A stretch of 13,508 nt of DNA from a bacterium (GTDB taxonomy: Bacteria; Verrucomicrobiota; Verrucomicrobiae; Limisphaerales; J093), in NCBI GenBank assembly GCA_021839785.1, contig JAKCAB010000610.1:1-13508 (forward strand), given 5' to 3'. A program made the translations under genes and the position numbers. Every line of letters starts with the position of its first letter. Position 1 is the stretch's first letter. This document shows, one piece after another, positions 12,670 to 13,508 of this stretch. Under the pieces are notes generated by a model. That model saw only the letters and a list, made by a program, of their open reading frames with translations, was not told the DNA's origin and did not search any database.

Positions 12670-13508
12670 TCAAACGCCGAAGAAGCGTTGAATCTCGCGG
12701 AGCACCTCGACGAACCGATCCACCTCGGCGCGGGTGTTGTAGAAATAGAAACTGGCGCGCGCGGTCGAGGCCACGCCGAGCTTGCGCATGAGCGGCTGGT
12801 TGCAGTGATGGCCGCCGCGCAAGGCGACGCCAAACTGGTCGGCCACGGTCACCACGTCATGCGCGTGCACGTCGTCCAGGAGGAAACTGACCAAGCCGGC
12901 GCGGCCGACCTTCGGTCCGAAGAGTCGGATGCCTTTCAACCGCGCCATCGATTCGTACGCGTAGGCGCCCAGTTCCTGGTCGTGGCGCCAGATGCGGTCG
13001 CGGCCCACGGCATCGAGGTAATCCATCGCTGCGGCCAGGCCGATGGCGCCGGCAATGTGCGGTGTGCCCGCCTCGAACTTGTGCGGCAGCGTGTTCCAGT
13101 GGCTCTCGAAAAAGTCCACGCTCGAGATCATGTCGCCGCCGCCCTGCCACGGCGGCATGGCGTCGAGCAATTCCTGCCGGCCCCAAAGCACGCCGGTGCC
13201 GGTCGGGCCGCAAATCTTGTGGCCCGAAAACGCCAGGAAGTCGCAGCCGAGCGCGCGAACGTCCACCGGCAGATGACCCGCGCTCTGGGCGGCGTCCACG
13301 AGCGTGACCGCGCCGACTTTGCGCGCGCGCTCGACGAGTTCGGCGACGGGATTGACGGTGCCCAGCGTGTTCGAGATGTGGGTGAAGGCAAAGAGCTTCA
13401 CACCCGGCGTGAGCACCTCATCGAGTTGGCGGAGGTTGAGCAGTCCTTCGTCGCCGGTCACCGGAAGATAAACCAGTTTGGCGCCGGTCTTGGCGGCAAC
13501 AAGTTGCC
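12670..13508 (-). CDS. sufS: SufS-type cysteine desulfurase (5' partial)
   Basis: A PLP enzyme that removes sulfur from cysteine for Fe-S cluster assembly (Suf system). Only the C-terminal 279 residues are in the window; the frame is open to the right edge, so the GTG at 13461 is internal. Visible are FAFTHISNTLGTVNPV, LVDAAQSAGHLPVDV, the PLP lysine in FSGHKICGPTGTGVLWG, GGGDMI, FEAGTPHIAGAIGL, the catalytic cysteine in LRGGHHCNQPLM and the substrate arginine in STARASFYFYNT. The 15-residue spacing from that Cys to the Arg equals the one in E. coli SufS (Cys364/Arg379). The Cys lies within GHHC, which separates SufS (group II) from IscS/NifS. It converges on the DUF6483-like gene with 123 bases between stops. 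Other suf genes would lie outside the window. Confidence 0.93.
   Translation of the reverse strand, partial: QLVAAKTGAKLVYLPVTGDEGLLNLRQLDEVLTPGVKLFAFTHISNTLGTVNPVAELVERARKVGAVTLVDAAQSAGHLPVDVRALGCDFLAFSGHKICGPTGTGVLWGRQELLDAMPPWQGGGDMISSVDFFESHWNTLPHKFEAGTPHIAGAIGLAAAMDYLDAVGRDRIWRHDQELGAYAYESMARLKGIRLFGPKVGRAGLVSFLLDDVHAHDVVTVADQFGVALRGGHHCNQPLMRKLGVASTARASFYFYNTRAEVDRFVEVLREIQRFFGV

Overview
The window is GC-rich and densely coded, with no rRNA, tRNA or CRISPR. The gene content (ThuA-like secreted protein, DUF1638 protein, GxxExxY protein, archaeal-type phosphoglycerate mutase, SufS, GH57 branching enzyme) fits a heterotrophic bacterium of the Verrucomicrobiota/Planctomycetota kind. That placement is inferred from gene content and style, not from a marker gene.

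Layout, left to right. (1) 1-1342: a GH57 1,4-alpha-glucan branching enzyme, 5' end outside the window. (2) 1451-3042: a secreted ThuA-like protein translationally coupled (ATGA overlap) to a DUF1638 protein. (3) 3043-3449: about 400 bp without a gene, with small hairpins, a possible promoter and a short direct repeat. (4) 3450-6696: a tightly overlapping three-gene operon: a 65-aa membrane protein, a two-domain protein with a kinase-like N-terminal motif and a C-terminal SAM methyltransferase, and a five-helix membrane protein with an extracytoplasmic sulfatase/phosphotransferase-type domain. This looks like a cell-surface glycan or lipid modification set. (5) 6763-7752, minus strand: a lipoprotein with a phytase-like/SdiA-regulated-like beta-propeller. 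(6) 7947-11021, plus strand: apgM-type phosphoglycerate mutase, a GxxExxY gene, a sugar-phosphate nucleotidyltransferase and an alpha/beta-hydrolase carboxylesterase. The GxxExxY gene is enclosed by 27-bp near-perfect inverted repeats and looks like a small mobile cassette dropped into an operon. (7) 11035-12546: an antitoxin/PIN-toxin pair preceded by a 15-bp palindrome, then a DUF6483-like protein. A decayed copy of the 5' part of the DUF6483-like gene lies on the far side of the toxin pair, so the module sits between imperfect direct repeats. (8) 12670 to the right edge, minus strand: SufS-type cysteine desulfurase, 5' end outside the window.

The strongest unusual signals are the inverted-repeat-bounded GxxExxY cassette, whose nuclease-fold lysine is replaced by threonine; the surface-modification operon with its kinase-motif/methyltransferase fusion; and the toxin-antitoxin module flanked by gene-fragment repeats with a palindrome carrying the probable ribosome binding site.
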